Program-made: the position numbers and the translations under genes | The notes under the pieces: generated by a model | What the model saw: the letters and a program-made list of their open reading frames with translations, nothing else | What the model was told of the DNA's origin: nothing | Databases searched by the model: none | From: Pseudomonas sp. SID14000 | Lineage (GTDB): Bacteria > Pseudomonadota > Gammaproteobacteria > Pseudomonadales > Pseudomonadaceae | Length of the DNA stretch: 64,000 nt | NCBI RefSeq assembly: GCF_002165135.1 | Contig: NZ_NFZQ01000015.1 | Location: 1-64,000 of the forward strand | Direction: 5' to 3' | Part shown: positions 7,510 to 15,690 of the stretch, piece after piece | Layout: every line of letters starts with the position of its first letter | How positions within the stretch are numbered: position 1 is the stretch's first letter

Positions 7510-8478
7510 ATGCACGACTCATCCGCCTACAGCAAGCCGCGTATCGCCATCAGCGCCTGCCTGACCGGGCACAGCGTGCGCTATAACGGCGGCCACAAGG
7601 CTTCCGACCTGTGCCGCAAGCAGCTCGAGGAACATTTCGACTGGTTGCCGGTGTGCCCAGAGGTGGCGATCGGCCTGGGCGTACCGCGCGACCCGATCCG
7701 CCTGGTCGGCAACCCCGAGCAACCGGAAGTGGTCGGTACCCGCAACCCCGGCATGGACCTGACCGGCCCGCTGCGCAGCTACGGGGAACAAATGGCTGTT
7801 GAACTCGACGATATCTGCGGCTACATCTTCATGCAGAAATCGCCTTCCTGTGGTCTGGAGCGGGTGAAGGTATATCAGGACAACGGCCACCCGGCCTTCC
7901 ATGGCGGGCGGGGGGTGTATGCCCAGGCGTTCTGCGCACGGCGCCCGGACCTGCCGGTGGAAGAAGAAGGCCGCCTGCATGACCCAGTGCTGCGCGAGAA
8001 CTTCATCAGCCGTGTGTACGCCTACGCCGACTGGCAGCAGCTGCTGGCCGAGGGCCTGAGCCGTGGCGCCCTGGTGCGTTTCCACTCGCGCTACAAGTAC
8101 CTGCTGATGGCCAACAACCCGCAGGCCTACCGCAGCCTGGGGCGCCTGCTCGGCAGCATGAGCAAGGACGATGACCCGCAAAGCATCGGCCCACGCTACT
8201 TCAGCCAGCTGATGCAGGCTCTGCGCCGCTGTGCCAGCCGTGGCACTCATTGCAACGTGCTGCAACATCTGAGCGGCTACTTCAAGGACATCCTCACACG
8301 ACAGGACAAAGCCGAGCTGCAGGCCATCATCGGCCAGTACCAGCAAGGCGTGGTGCCGCTGGTAGTGCCGCTGACCCTGCTCAAGCACCATTTGCGCAAG
8401 CATCCCGATCCGTATCTACAGCAGCAGGCCTACCTTCAGCCGCACCCCGAGAGCCTGGGCCTGCGCAATGCCGTCTGA
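7510..8478 (+). CDS. DUF523 (TudS-like) and DUF1722 (YbgA) fusion protein
   Basis: A 322-residue two-domain protein. Residues 1-150 are DUF523, with three spaced cysteines in ISACLTG, LPVCPEVAIGLG and SPSCGLERV. In TudS proteins of this family such cysteines hold an iron-sulphur cluster used to remove sulphur from thiouracil. Residues 190-305 are DUF1722, the YbgA domain. In E. coli the ybgA gene also precedes the photolyase gene, so the link with phrB is conserved across gammaproteobacteria. Here it is the first gene of a tightly overlapping operon with the LitR regulator and photolyase. A role in handling thiolated or damaged pyrimidines is an inference. Confidence 0.85.
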   Translation: MHDSSAYSKPRIAISACLTGHSVRYNGGHKASDLCRKQLEEHFDWLPVCPEVAIGLGVPRDPIRLVGNPEQPEVVGTRNPGMDLTGPLRSYGEQMAVELDDICGYIFMQKSPSCGLERVKVYQDNGHPAFHGGRGVYAQAFCARRPDLPVEEEGRLHDPVLRENFISRVYAYADWQQLLAEGLSRGALVRFHSRYKYLLMANNPQAYRSLGRLLGSMSKDDDPQSIGPRYFSQLMQALRRCASRGTHCNVLQHLSGYFKDILTRQDKAELQAIIGQYQQGVVPLVVPLTLLKHHLRKHPDPYLQQQAYLQPHPESLGLRNAV

Positions 8479-9367
8479 GATCCTGTTGCCCATCGGCGAA
8501 CTGGCTCGCCGCACGGGTGTCAATCCCGTCACCCTGCGAGCCTGGGAGCGCCGCTACGGCCTGCTCAAGCCCCAGCGTACTGCCAAGGGCCATCGCCTGT
8601 ATCCGCTGGAGCAGGTCGAACGAGTAGAAGCGATCCTCGCCTGGCTGCAGCGCGGCGCCTCAGTCGGCCAGGTACGCGAGCTGCTCGACAAACCGACCAG
8701 CACGCCGCCGAAAAGTGACTGGCAAGCTCGGCAGTTCCAACTGATCGAGGCCATTGCCACGCTGTCGCAGCGCGCCCTCGACCAGCAGCTCAACCAAGCC
8801 ATGGCCCTTTACCCGGCCGTCACCCTGTGCGAGCAATTGCTGTTACCGCTGCTCGACCTCCTCGACCTGCGCTGGCGCAATTACTTCAACGCACGGCTGG
8901 AACAGGTGTTTTTCCACAGCTGGCTGCGCAGCAAGCTGGGTGCCCGGGTGTACCACGACAACCAGTTGCTGCAAGGCCCTGCCATCTTGCTGGCCGAAGA
9001 CAGCGAACACACCTTCAGCCCCGGTTTTTGGTTGTGCGCCTGGCTGTTCACCAGCAACGGCTTACCGGTAGAAGTGCTGGAGCACGCCATTGCCGGCCCG
9101 CACCTGCAACGCGCCGTCACCATGCTCAAGCCGCGCGCCGTGCTGCTGCACCTGGGGCCACGCATCGATGACAAGGCGCTGCAACGCACCCTGTCCAACC
9201 TGCCCGTACCGACCCTTGCCGGCGGGCCGATGCTGGCGCTGCACGAAGCCCGGCTGCGCGCCCTCAGGCTGCCCAACCTTGCCCTGTTCGATACCCCACA
9301 GGCGGCATTGCGTTTGCTGCAAGCCCATGACCGCCAGCCTGGAGAGATGACCGCACCATGCACCTGA
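8468..9367 (+). CDS. class II LitR/CarH-like MerR photoregulator
   Basis: A 299-residue regulator. Residues 7-75 are a MerR winged helix (IGELARRTGVNPVTLRAWER...HRLY). The rest resembles the helical and cobalamin-binding domains of CarH/LitR, but the adenosylcobalamin motif is degraded: the Trp-Glu-His signature reads as W136, E145, Q146. A His at about 181 (EDSEH) is retained near the position of the lower axial ligand. This matches class II LitR (PplR) proteins of P. putida, which respond to light without classical B12 sensing, reportedly with a LOV partner. It overlaps the upstream gene by 11 bp and phrB by 10 bp, and LitR-type operators precede its operon, implying autoregulation. Confidence 0.82.
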   Translation: MPSEILLPIGELARRTGVNPVTLRAWERRYGLLKPQRTAKGHRLYPLEQVERVEAILAWLQRGASVGQVRELLDKPTSTPPKSDWQARQFQLIEAIATLSQRALDQQLNQAMALYPAVTLCEQLLLPLLDLLDLRWRNYFNARLEQVFFHSWLRSKLGARVYHDNQLLQGPAILLAEDSEHTFSPGFWLCAWLFTSNGLPVEVLEHAIAGPHLQRAVTMLKPRAVLLHLGPRIDDKALQRTLSNLPVPTLAGGPMLALHEARLRALRLPNLALFDTPQAALRLLQAHDRQPGEMTAPCT

Positions 9368-10800
9368 CCTGGCTGCGCAGCGACCTGCGCATCGATGACA
9401 ACACCGCGCTGAGCGCCGCCAGCGAGCGCGGCCCGACCCTCGCCCTGTGGCTGGTCAGCCCCGGGCAATGGCTGGCCCACGACGATGCCGCCTGCAAAGT
9501 CGACTTCTGGCTGCGCAACCTGCACGACCTGCGCCAGTCGCTGGAACGCCTGAACATCCCCCTGCTGATCCGCAAGATCGACACCTGGGACCAGGCGCCA
9601 CAAGCCGTGCTCGATGTCTGCCGCCAACATCAGGTGCAAAGCGTGCACTGGAACGAGGAGTACGGCATAAACGAGCAACGCCGCGATGACGCCACCTGGG
9701 CACTGCTGAAAAAGTCGGCCATCCCGGCCCACAGCCACCTCGACCAGCTGTTGTTCCGCCCGGGCACCATCCTTACCCGCAGCGGCAACTATTTCCAGGT
9801 GTTCAGCCAGTTCAAGAAGAGCTGCCTGGAGCACCTGCACCGCAGCCTTCCCGCCTTGGCCCACCGGGTAAAGCGCCAGGCACCGCTGCAGATCAGCAGC
9901 GACCCGATCCCCCAGCACGTGGACGGCTTCGAAAAACCCGCGCAGGCCCTGCGCGACCACTGGCCGGCCGGTGAAGCCGAGGCACAAGCGCGGCTGGCCC
10001 GCTTTCTCGACGAAACCATCGACGGCTACCAACAACTGCGCGACTTGCCAGCCGAGCCCGGCACCAGCCAGCTCTCCACCTACCTGGCCGCTGGCGTGAT
10101 CTCGCCTCGCCAGTGCCTGCACGGTGCCCTGGCCAGCAACCGCGGTGAGTTCGACAGCGGCAGCATCGGCGTGCAAACCTGGATCAACGAGCTGCTGTGG
10201 CGCGAATTCTACAAACACATCCTGACCGGTTATCCACAGGTCTCGCGTCACCGCGCCTTCCGCGCCGAGACCGAAGCCCTGCCTTGGCGCGACGCGCCAG
10301 CAGACCTCGAAGCCTGGGAACAGGGCCGTACCGGCTTCCCGATCATCGACGCCGCCATGCGCCAACTGCTGCACACCGGATGGATGCATAACCGCCTGCG
10401 CATGATCGTGGCCATGTTCCTCAGCAAGAACCTGCTGATCGACTGGCGCAAGGGCGAGCGGCATTTCATGCGCCATCTGATAGACGGCGACCTGGCCGCC
10501 AACAACGGCGGTTGGCAGTGGAGCGCGTCCACTGGCACCGACGCCGTGCCCTATTTCCGCATCTTCAACCCGGTTTCGCAGTCGCAGCGTTTTGACCCGC
10601 AAGGGCGTTTCATTCGGCACTGGCTACCGGAATTGCAGGGGCTGGATGAAAAAAACATTCACCTCCCCGTAAAGTCAGCCGATCTTTTTGCTAGATATTT
10701 CTATCACAGTCCAATTGTCGATCTTGACAGCAGTCGCCAGCGCGCATTGGGAGCATTCAAGAACCTCCCGCGCCGGCAGGATCAGAGGGCAACATCGTGA
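9358..10800 (+). CDS. phrB: deoxyribodipyrimidine photolyase
   Basis: 480 residues, the length of class I CPD photolyases. It splits UV-induced cyclobutane pyrimidine dimers using FADH- and blue light. The N-terminal alpha/beta antenna domain starts HLTWLRSDLRIDDNTAL. The C-terminal FAD domain contains NELLWREFYKHIL, the HNRLRMIVAMFLSKNLLIDW segment and GGWQWSASTGTDAVPYFRIF, all conserved FAD or lesion contacts. Its start overlaps the end of the LitR gene, and its stop overlaps the GTG of the next gene, so all belong to one operon. Light induction through LitR fits its function. Confidence 0.96.
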   Translation: MHLTWLRSDLRIDDNTALSAASERGPTLALWLVSPGQWLAHDDAACKVDFWLRNLHDLRQSLERLNIPLLIRKIDTWDQAPQAVLDVCRQHQVQSVHWNEEYGINEQRRDDATWALLKKSAIPAHSHLDQLLFRPGTILTRSGNYFQVFSQFKKSCLEHLHRSLPALAHRVKRQAPLQISSDPIPQHVDGFEKPAQALRDHWPAGEAEAQARLARFLDETIDGYQQLRDLPAEPGTSQLSTYLAAGVISPRQCLHGALASNRGEFDSGSIGVQTWINELLWREFYKHILTGYPQVSRHRAFRAETEALPWRDAPADLEAWEQGRTGFPIIDAAMRQLLHTGWMHNRLRMIVAMFLSKNLLIDWRKGERHFMRHLIDGDLAANNGGWQWSASTGTDAVPYFRIFNPVSQSQRFDPQGRFIRHWLPELQGLDEKNIHLPVKSADLFARYFYHSPIVDLDSSRQRALGAFKNLPRRQDQRATS

Positions 10801-11495
10801 ACAACGCACGCAGTATCTGGGTGACGGGTGCAGCCAATGGACTGGGCCTTGCGTTAGTGGAAAAATTGCTCGGGCAAGGACACCAGGTAGCTGCAAGCGG
10901 CAAGCATGGCGAGGCACTGGAGGCCTTGCGCGCACGCTATGGCAGCCAGCTGTTGCGCTTGCCCTGGCAGTTGCACGAAGAACAGCAGGCGGCCCAGGCC
11001 AGCCAGCAGATCTGTCATGCCTGGTGCACGCTGGACGGCTTGATCATCAACGCAGGTACCAGCGATTACCTGGCGGATGATGTGGCGGACAACGAGCTGT
11101 TCGAGGCGATCGTCACAGGCAACCAGTTGGCCGCCGAGCATTGCCTGGCCAGTGCGCTGCCTTTGCTGGCGAAGGGTGACTCGCCGCAGGTGATGGCGGT
11201 TTTCAACCGGTATTCGGCCTTGCAGTTATATGCGCCGACGCAGGTGACTGCGGGCTGGAACAACCTGCCGCAATGGATGCGTGAGCAGCGTCAGGCGCTG
11301 AAGGGTCAGGGGATTGAACTGACGGTAGTGGGGCCACAGTCGTTGAAGACACCTGTGACACCGGCACAGGCGATACCGGAGGCGTGGACACCGCATAATG
11401 CTGCAGATGAGCTGCTGCGGCGGTGGCCGCAGAGGGAACCGGAGCTGGTGCTGGAGGCTTTGGACCTCAACGGCCTGTGGCCGTTGACGCGCTAG
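10797..11495 (+). CDS. short-chain dehydrogenase/reductase
   Basis: A 232-residue SDR with the NAD(P)-binding motif WVTGAANGLGLALVEKLL near the N terminus and GLIINAGTSDY as the NNAG-equivalent. The classical catalytic Ser-Tyr-x3-Lys is not obvious: the YAPTQVTAGWNNL region has Tyr but no Lys four residues later. It may therefore be an atypical SDR or a non-catalytic sensor. The GTG start overlaps the phrB stop codon (GTGA), making it the last gene of the light-responsive operon. The substrate is unknown. Confidence 0.78.
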   Translation: MNNARSIWVTGAANGLGLALVEKLLGQGHQVAASGKHGEALEALRARYGSQLLRLPWQLHEEQQAAQASQQICHAWCTLDGLIINAGTSDYLADDVADNELFEAIVTGNQLAAEHCLASALPLLAKGDSPQVMAVFNRYSALQLYAPTQVTAGWNNLPQWMREQRQALKGQGIELTVVGPQSLKTPVTPAQAIPEAWTPHNAADELLRRWPQREPELVLEALDLNGLWPLTR

Positions 11496-11510
11496 AGTCT
11501 GGCATCGGCA

Positions 11511-11608
11511 CTGCCTTCTTCGCGGGTAAACCCGCTCCCACAGGTACACCACTGCACTCAAGATACAGTCCACCCTGTGGGAGCGGGTTTACCCGCGAAG
11601 AGGCCGGC
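11511..11608. repeat. inverted REP pair
   Basis: Left copy CTTCGCGGGTAAACCCGCTC, then a 40-bp spacer, then the reverse-complement copy ending in GAAGAGGCCGGC. It separates the convergent SDR and pagL genes. Confidence 0.9.
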
Positions 11609-11618
11609 ACAGGAGCGC

Positions 11619-12137
11619 TCAGAGCGCCATGCGGTAATGCAGGCTGTAGCTCTCCACGCCATCGTTGGGCTGTTTGATGCCCGCGTTGGAATAGTGAATC
11701 GCCCGCACGCCAATCTCATGCCCACCGGCAAAGCGAAAGCCAAAGCCGATGCGGTCCTCGAACTGGAATGCCGAGCCTAGCTCGTTGTCTTCCAGCTCGG
11801 TGCTGGAGAACGCTGCCACACCAATCCCCGCCTCTATGTAAGGCTTCACCGACTCCCCGGCAAACTCATAGACGAATACCGGCGCGAACGACAGGCTGTG
11901 GTTGCTCGCGGTCTTGTCGCCATCCCAATAGGTGTAGGCCCCATCCCAGTACCCCGTCAGGCGCCCGGCGCTGGTCTGCCACCAGCTCGTCTGCCAATTC
12001 GACTGCAGCCCCAACCGGTAGACCATGGTCGAGTCACCGGTCTGTCCAACCGAAAACGAAACGTCGGCAGCCTGCGCCGACAGTGAGTGCCCCAAGGTAA
12101 AGGCGGCAGCCGCCGCCAAGCCGAGCAGCTTCTTCAT
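11619..12137 (-). CDS. pagL: lipid A 3-O-deacylase PagL
   Basis: A 172-residue outer-membrane beta-barrel enzyme that removes the 3-linked acyl chain from lipid A. The N-terminal signal peptide runs to about SLSAQA. The alternating aromatic and polar strands and the C-terminal aromatic-rich strand fit an eight-stranded barrel. The catalytic His-x-Ser is visible in AIHYSNAGIKQPNDGVESY, with a following Glu to complete the PagL triad. I preferred the ATG at MKKLLGLAAA because AAGGA lies 8-9 bp upstream, while the ATG three codons earlier has its AAGG directly abutting. The gene stands alone, bounded by a REP pair downstream. Confidence 0.88.
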   Translation of the reverse strand: MKKLLGLAAAAAFTLGHSLSAQAADVSFSVGQTGDSTMVYRLGLQSNWQTSWWQTSAGRLTGYWDGAYTYWDGDKTASNHSLSFAPVFVYEFAGESVKPYIEAGIGVAAFSSTELEDNELGSAFQFEDRIGFGFRFAGGHEIGVRAIHYSNAGIKQPNDGVESYSLHYRMAL

Positions 12138-12238
12138 GAGCAACATCCTTCTTTGCTGTTATCAGTGTCCGCCTCATGTAAGGCAAGGCGGTAGAAAGCG
12201 GCAGCGGTACGATAGTTCAGCTGCTTTTCACACTTTTT

Positions 12239-13036
12239 TCACAATGGAAAGCTTTGCACACTGCCAGATTTAAGCCACAGCAAAGGTAGGATTTTTCTGA
12301 GAGATTGCGGATCGGCGCTGGTCCAGAAGCGGGTCTCCTGGGCCGGCCCATCGGCCAGCAGGTCATCCGCGCCCAGCAACCGCTGCAGTTGGCGCGCCAC
12401 CGCGGCACCGGTGTCAATGATGGCCACGTCGGCTGGCACCATGCCGGCCAGCAACGGGCGCAGGAAGGGGTAATGGGTGCAGCCGAGAATCAGCGTGTCG
12501 CAGCCAGCAGCCAGCAACGGCTGAACATAACCTTGCAGCAACTGGTGCAGCGCCGGGCTGGCCAGGTCGCCGGTCTCGATCAGCTCGACCAGCCCCGGGC
12601 AAGGTTGGGTGATGACCTGTACGTCGCTGGCAAAGCGGTCGAGCAAGGCGGCGAACTTGGCGCTCTGCAGGGTACCGGTGGTGGCCAGCACACCGACCAC
12701 GCCCGAGCGCGTGGCGGCGGCCGCGGGCTTCACCGCTGGCTCCATGCCCACCAGCGGCCAGGCCGGATACAGCTCGCGCAGGTCGGCCACCGCCGCCACC
12801 GTGGCGGTATTGCAGGCCAGTACCATGGCCTTGGCGCCCTGTTCATGAAAGAACGCAGCAATGCGCCGGAGACGCTCACGGATATAGTCCGGCGACTTCT
12901 CGCCGTAGGGTATGTGGCCGCAATCGCCCACGTACAGCAGCGTCTCGTTGGGCAGCAGGCGCTGGATCTCGGCGAGTACCGACAAGCCGCCAACCCCGGA
13001 GTCCATCACGCCGACCGGCGCCGATCGCTCAGCCAT
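12239..13036 (-). CDS. murI: glutamate racemase
   Basis: A 265-residue cytoplasmic enzyme producing D-glutamate for peptidoglycan. Both catalytic cysteines are visible: VLACNTATVAAVADLRE (first Cys) and LILGCTHYPFLRP (second Cys with the following His). The N-terminal GVMDSGVGGLSVL motif is intact. The chosen ATG (MAERSAPVG) overlaps the end of moeB by 8 bp. It is the last gene of the hemA-prfA-prmC-moeB-murI operon, an order typical of Pseudomonas. Confidence 0.95.
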   Translation of the reverse strand: MAERSAPVGVMDSGVGGLSVLAEIQRLLPNETLLYVGDCGHIPYGEKSPDYIRERLRRIAAFFHEQGAKAMVLACNTATVAAVADLRELYPAWPLVGMEPAVKPAAAATRSGVVGVLATTGTLQSAKFAALLDRFASDVQVITQPCPGLVELIETGDLASPALHQLLQGYVQPLLAAGCDTLILGCTHYPFLRPLLAGMVPADVAIIDTGAAVARQLQRLLGADDLLADGPAQETRFWTSADPQSLRKILPLLWLKSGSVQSFPL

Positions 13037-13784
13037 CGCGCTTGCCACAGACCGCACAAGCCGGGTCGCGCTTGACCCGCAATTCGCGGATACGAGTGCC
13101 GAGCGCATCGATCAACAGCAGGCGACCGACCAGCGGCTCGCCGAACCCGGCCAGCAGCTTCATCGCCTCCAGCGCCTGCAGGCTGCCCACCAGGCCCACC
13201 AGCGGACCGATCACGCCAGCTTCGCTGCAGGTCAGTTCGGCCTCACTGCCATGGCCGTACAGGCAATGGTAGCAAGGGCTGTAGTCACGCCGTGGGTCGA
13301 ACACCGACAACTGCCCTTCCAGGCGGATCGCCGCACCGCTGACCAGCGGCTTGCCAGCCGCGACGCAGGCAGCGTTGACCGCCTCGCGGGTACCGAAGTT
13401 GTCGGAGCAGTCCAGCACCAGGTCGACCGCCGCTACGGCGGCCGCCAGCGAGTCCTCGTCCAGAGCCTGGCGATGGGCAACCAGGCTGATTTCCGGGTTG
13501 ATCGCCTGCAAGCGCTGCAGGGCGGAATCGACCTTGCTCATGCCGACGCTGGCACTGTCGTGGATCACCTGGCGTTGCAGGTTGGTCAGGTCGACAGTGT
13601 CGAAGTCCGCCAGGTGCAGTTCACCCACCCCGGCGGCGGCCAGGTACAGGGCGACTGGCGAGCCAAGACCACCGAGCCCGACAATCAACGCCTTGCTCTG
13701 CTTGAGCCGCAACTGGCCGTCAATGTCGATCTGGGCCAGCAATACCTGCCGGCTATAACGCAGCAGTTCCTGATCACTCAGCAT
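13029..13784 (-). CDS. moeB: molybdopterin-synthase adenylyltransferase MoeB (ThiF/HesA family)
   Basis: A 251-residue E1-like enzyme that adenylates the C terminus of the small sulphur-carrier protein, MoaD in molybdopterin synthesis. The ATP-binding glycine motif is ALIVGLGGLGSPVALYLA, the catalytic-Asp region is LVLDCSDNFGTR, and two CxxC pairs (CYHC and CAVC) form the zinc site. No rhodanese domain follows, unlike eukaryotic MOCS3. No other molybdenum genes are nearby; its place between prmC and murI is a fixed feature in pseudomonads. ThiS could also be a partner. Confidence 0.9.
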   Translation of the reverse strand: MLSDQELLRYSRQVLLAQIDIDGQLRLKQSKALIVGLGGLGSPVALYLAAAGVGELHLADFDTVDLTNLQRQVIHDSASVGMSKVDSALQRLQAINPEISLVAHRQALDEDSLAAAVAAVDLVLDCSDNFGTREAVNAACVAAGKPLVSGAAIRLEGQLSVFDPRRDYSPCYHCLYGHGSEAELTCSEAGVIGPLVGLVGSLQALEAMKLLAGFGEPLVGRLLLIDALGTRIRELRVKRDPACAVCGKRDG

Positions 13785-14608
13785 GGCATACGCCCCAGGG
13801 TAATGCGTTCATGGCCGCCCAGGTCCGTGCGGCTGGCGACCTCGATGAAGCCTTGTTCAGCCAGCAAGGCGCGTACTGCCGCTGCCTGATCGTAGCCATG
13901 TTCCAGCAGCAACCAGCCACCCGGCACCAGGTGCGCGGGGGCCTGGGCGGCGATTACGCGCAGGTCGTCCAGGCCATCGGCGCCTGCCACCAGCGCGCTG
14001 CTGGGCTCGAAGCGCACATCACCGGCGACCAGGTGCGGGTCTGCTGCGGCAATGTAAGGCGGGTTGCTGACAATCAGATCGAAACATTCGCCGGCCAGGC
14101 TATCGAACCAGTGGCTGAGCCGTACCTGGGCGTTCGACAGGCCAAGCCGCTGGCGGTTGCGTTCGGCCAGGGCGGCGGCCTCCTCCACCCGATCCACAGC
14201 AGTTACCTGCCAGGCCGGGCGCTCGCTAGCCAGGGCCAAGGCAATCGCGCCGGTGCCGGTGCCCAGGTCAAGGACCTTGGCCGGTGTGGCAGGTTGCAGC
14301 TCAAGGGCGGCTTCGACCAGCAGCTCGGTATCCGGCCGCGGGATCAGGGTATGCGGCGCCACTTCCAGGTCGATCTTCCAGAAACCCTGCAGCCCGAGAA
14401 TGTAGGCGACCGGTTCGCCGCCACGGCGGCGCTGCAGGTAACCGGCATAGGTCTCGGCGTCTTCGCTGCTGACGATTCGCTCGGGCCAGGTGTGCAGATA
14501 GCTGCGCGACTTGCCGATGGCCGCGGCCAACAGCAGCTCGGCATCCAGCCGCTCGGTGGGCGATTCTGGCAAGTGTGCGTTGCGCAGCAGGCTGGCGATG
14601 ATGGTCAT
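13778..14608 (-). CDS. prmC: peptide chain release factor N5-glutamine methyltransferase
   Basis: A 276-residue SAM-dependent methyltransferase that modifies the GGQ glutamine of release factors RF1 and RF2. Motif I is VLDLGTGTGAIALALA, and the NPPY signature that binds the target glutamine is LIVSNPPYIAAADPHL. The N-terminal helical release-factor-binding domain is present. The frame stays open well upstream, but the ATG at 14608 overlaps the prfA stop codon and gives the normal family length, so the methyltransferase is translated directly after its substrate RF1. It overlaps moeB by 7 bp. Confidence 0.95.
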   Translation of the reverse strand: MTIIASLLRNAHLPESPTERLDAELLLAAAIGKSRSYLHTWPERIVSSEDAETYAGYLQRRRGGEPVAYILGLQGFWKIDLEVAPHTLIPRPDTELLVEAALELQPATPAKVLDLGTGTGAIALALASERPAWQVTAVDRVEEAAALAERNRQRLGLSNAQVRLSHWFDSLAGECFDLIVSNPPYIAAADPHLVAGDVRFEPSSALVAGADGLDDLRVIAAQAPAHLVPGGWLLLEHGYDQAAAVRALLAEQGFIEVASRTDLGGHERITLGRMPC

Positions 14609-15690
14609 CAGTCCCCCAGGGCGGCCAGTTGATCGGCCTGGTATTCGGCCAGCAGCGGCTCGATCACCGCCTCCACGCCGCCGGCGAGGATGTCGTCCAG
14701 CGAGTACAAGGTCAGGTTGATACGGTGGTCGGTGACCCGGCCCTGTGGATAATTGTAGGTACGGATGCGTTCGGAACGGTCGCCAGAGCCGACCAGCAGC
14801 TTGCGCTCGGTGGCGATGGCGTTCTGCGCGGCGCTGGTCTGCATGTCGTTGAGCTTGGCCGACAGCCAGGACATGGCGCGGGCACGGTTCTTGTGCTGCG
14901 ACCGCTCCTCCTGGCACTCGACGACGATACCGGTGGGCAAGTGGGTGATACGAATCGCCGAGTCGGTCTTGTTGACGTGCTGGCCACCGGCACCGGATGC
15001 ACGATAGGTGTCCACGCGCAGGTCGGCCGGGTTGATCTCGATGGCCGCCTGTTCGTCCGGCTCGGGCAGTACCGCCACGGTGCATGCGGAGGTGTGGATA
15101 CGGCCTTGGGATTCGGTCTCGGGCACGCGCTGTACGCGGTGCGCGCCGGACTCGAACTTGAGCTTGCCGTACACGCTCTCACCCTCGACGCGGGCGATGA
15201 TTTCCTTGTAACCGCCGTGCTCGCCTTCGTTCTCGGAGAGGATTTCCAGGCGCCAGCCACGCTTTTCGGCATAACGCGAATACATGCGGAACAGGTCGCC
15301 CGAGAAAATCGCAGCCTCGTCACCGCCAGTGCCGGCGCGAATTTCGAGGAACACGTTGCGGCCGTCGTTGGGGTCCTTGGGCAACAGCATGCGTTGCAGC
15401 TGCGACTCCAGCGTCAGCAGTTGTTCCTTGGCTTCACGCACTTCTTCCACGGCCATTTCGCGCAGGTCCGGGTCACTGTCCTTGAGCAGCGCCTGGGCAC
15501 CTTCGAGGTCGTCCTGGACTTTGCGCCACTCTTTATAAGCAGCGTAGACCGGCTCGACTTCGGCGTACTCGCGGGAATAGGCGCGAAAGCGCGTCTGGTC
15601 GGAAATGACCTCGGCATCACCGAGCAGTGCGGTGAGTTCTTCGAAGCGGTCCTGGAGGATTTCCAGTTTGTTCAGCAGCGACGCTTTCAT
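14608..15690 (-). CDS. prfA: peptide chain release factor 1
   Basis: 360 residues. RF1 terminates translation at UAA and UAG. The GGQ motif lies in RASGAGGQHVNKTDSAIRIT, and the codon-recognition tripeptide region reads RVPETESQGRIHTSACTV, a PET where E. coli RF1 has PAT. The N-terminal helical domain 1 and the C-terminal end are full length. The start codon overlaps the hemA stop and the stop overlaps the prmC start, so hemA, prfA and prmC are tightly coupled. Confidence 0.97.
   Translation of the reverse strand: MKASLLNKLEILQDRFEELTALLGDAEVISDQTRFRAYSREYAEVEPVYAAYKEWRKVQDDLEGAQALLKDSDPDLREMAVEEVREAKEQLLTLESQLQRMLLPKDPNDGRNVFLEIRAGTGGDEAAIFSGDLFRMYSRYAEKRGWRLEILSENEGEHGGYKEIIARVEGESVYGKLKFESGAHRVQRVPETESQGRIHTSACTVAVLPEPDEQAAIEINPADLRVDTYRASGAGGQHVNKTDSAIRITHLPTGIVVECQEERSQHKNRARAMSWLSAKLNDMQTSAAQNAIATERKLLVGSGDRSERIRTYNYPQGRVTDHRINLTLYSLDDILAGGVEAVIEPLLAEYQADQLAALGD

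Noticed and set aside
8881..10620. Long open frame of 579 codons on the minus strand across the LitR gene and phrB
   Set aside because: It is the antisense shadow of two well-recognised plus-strand genes; its Gln/His/Val-rich translation is typical for the opposite strand of GC-rich coding DNA.
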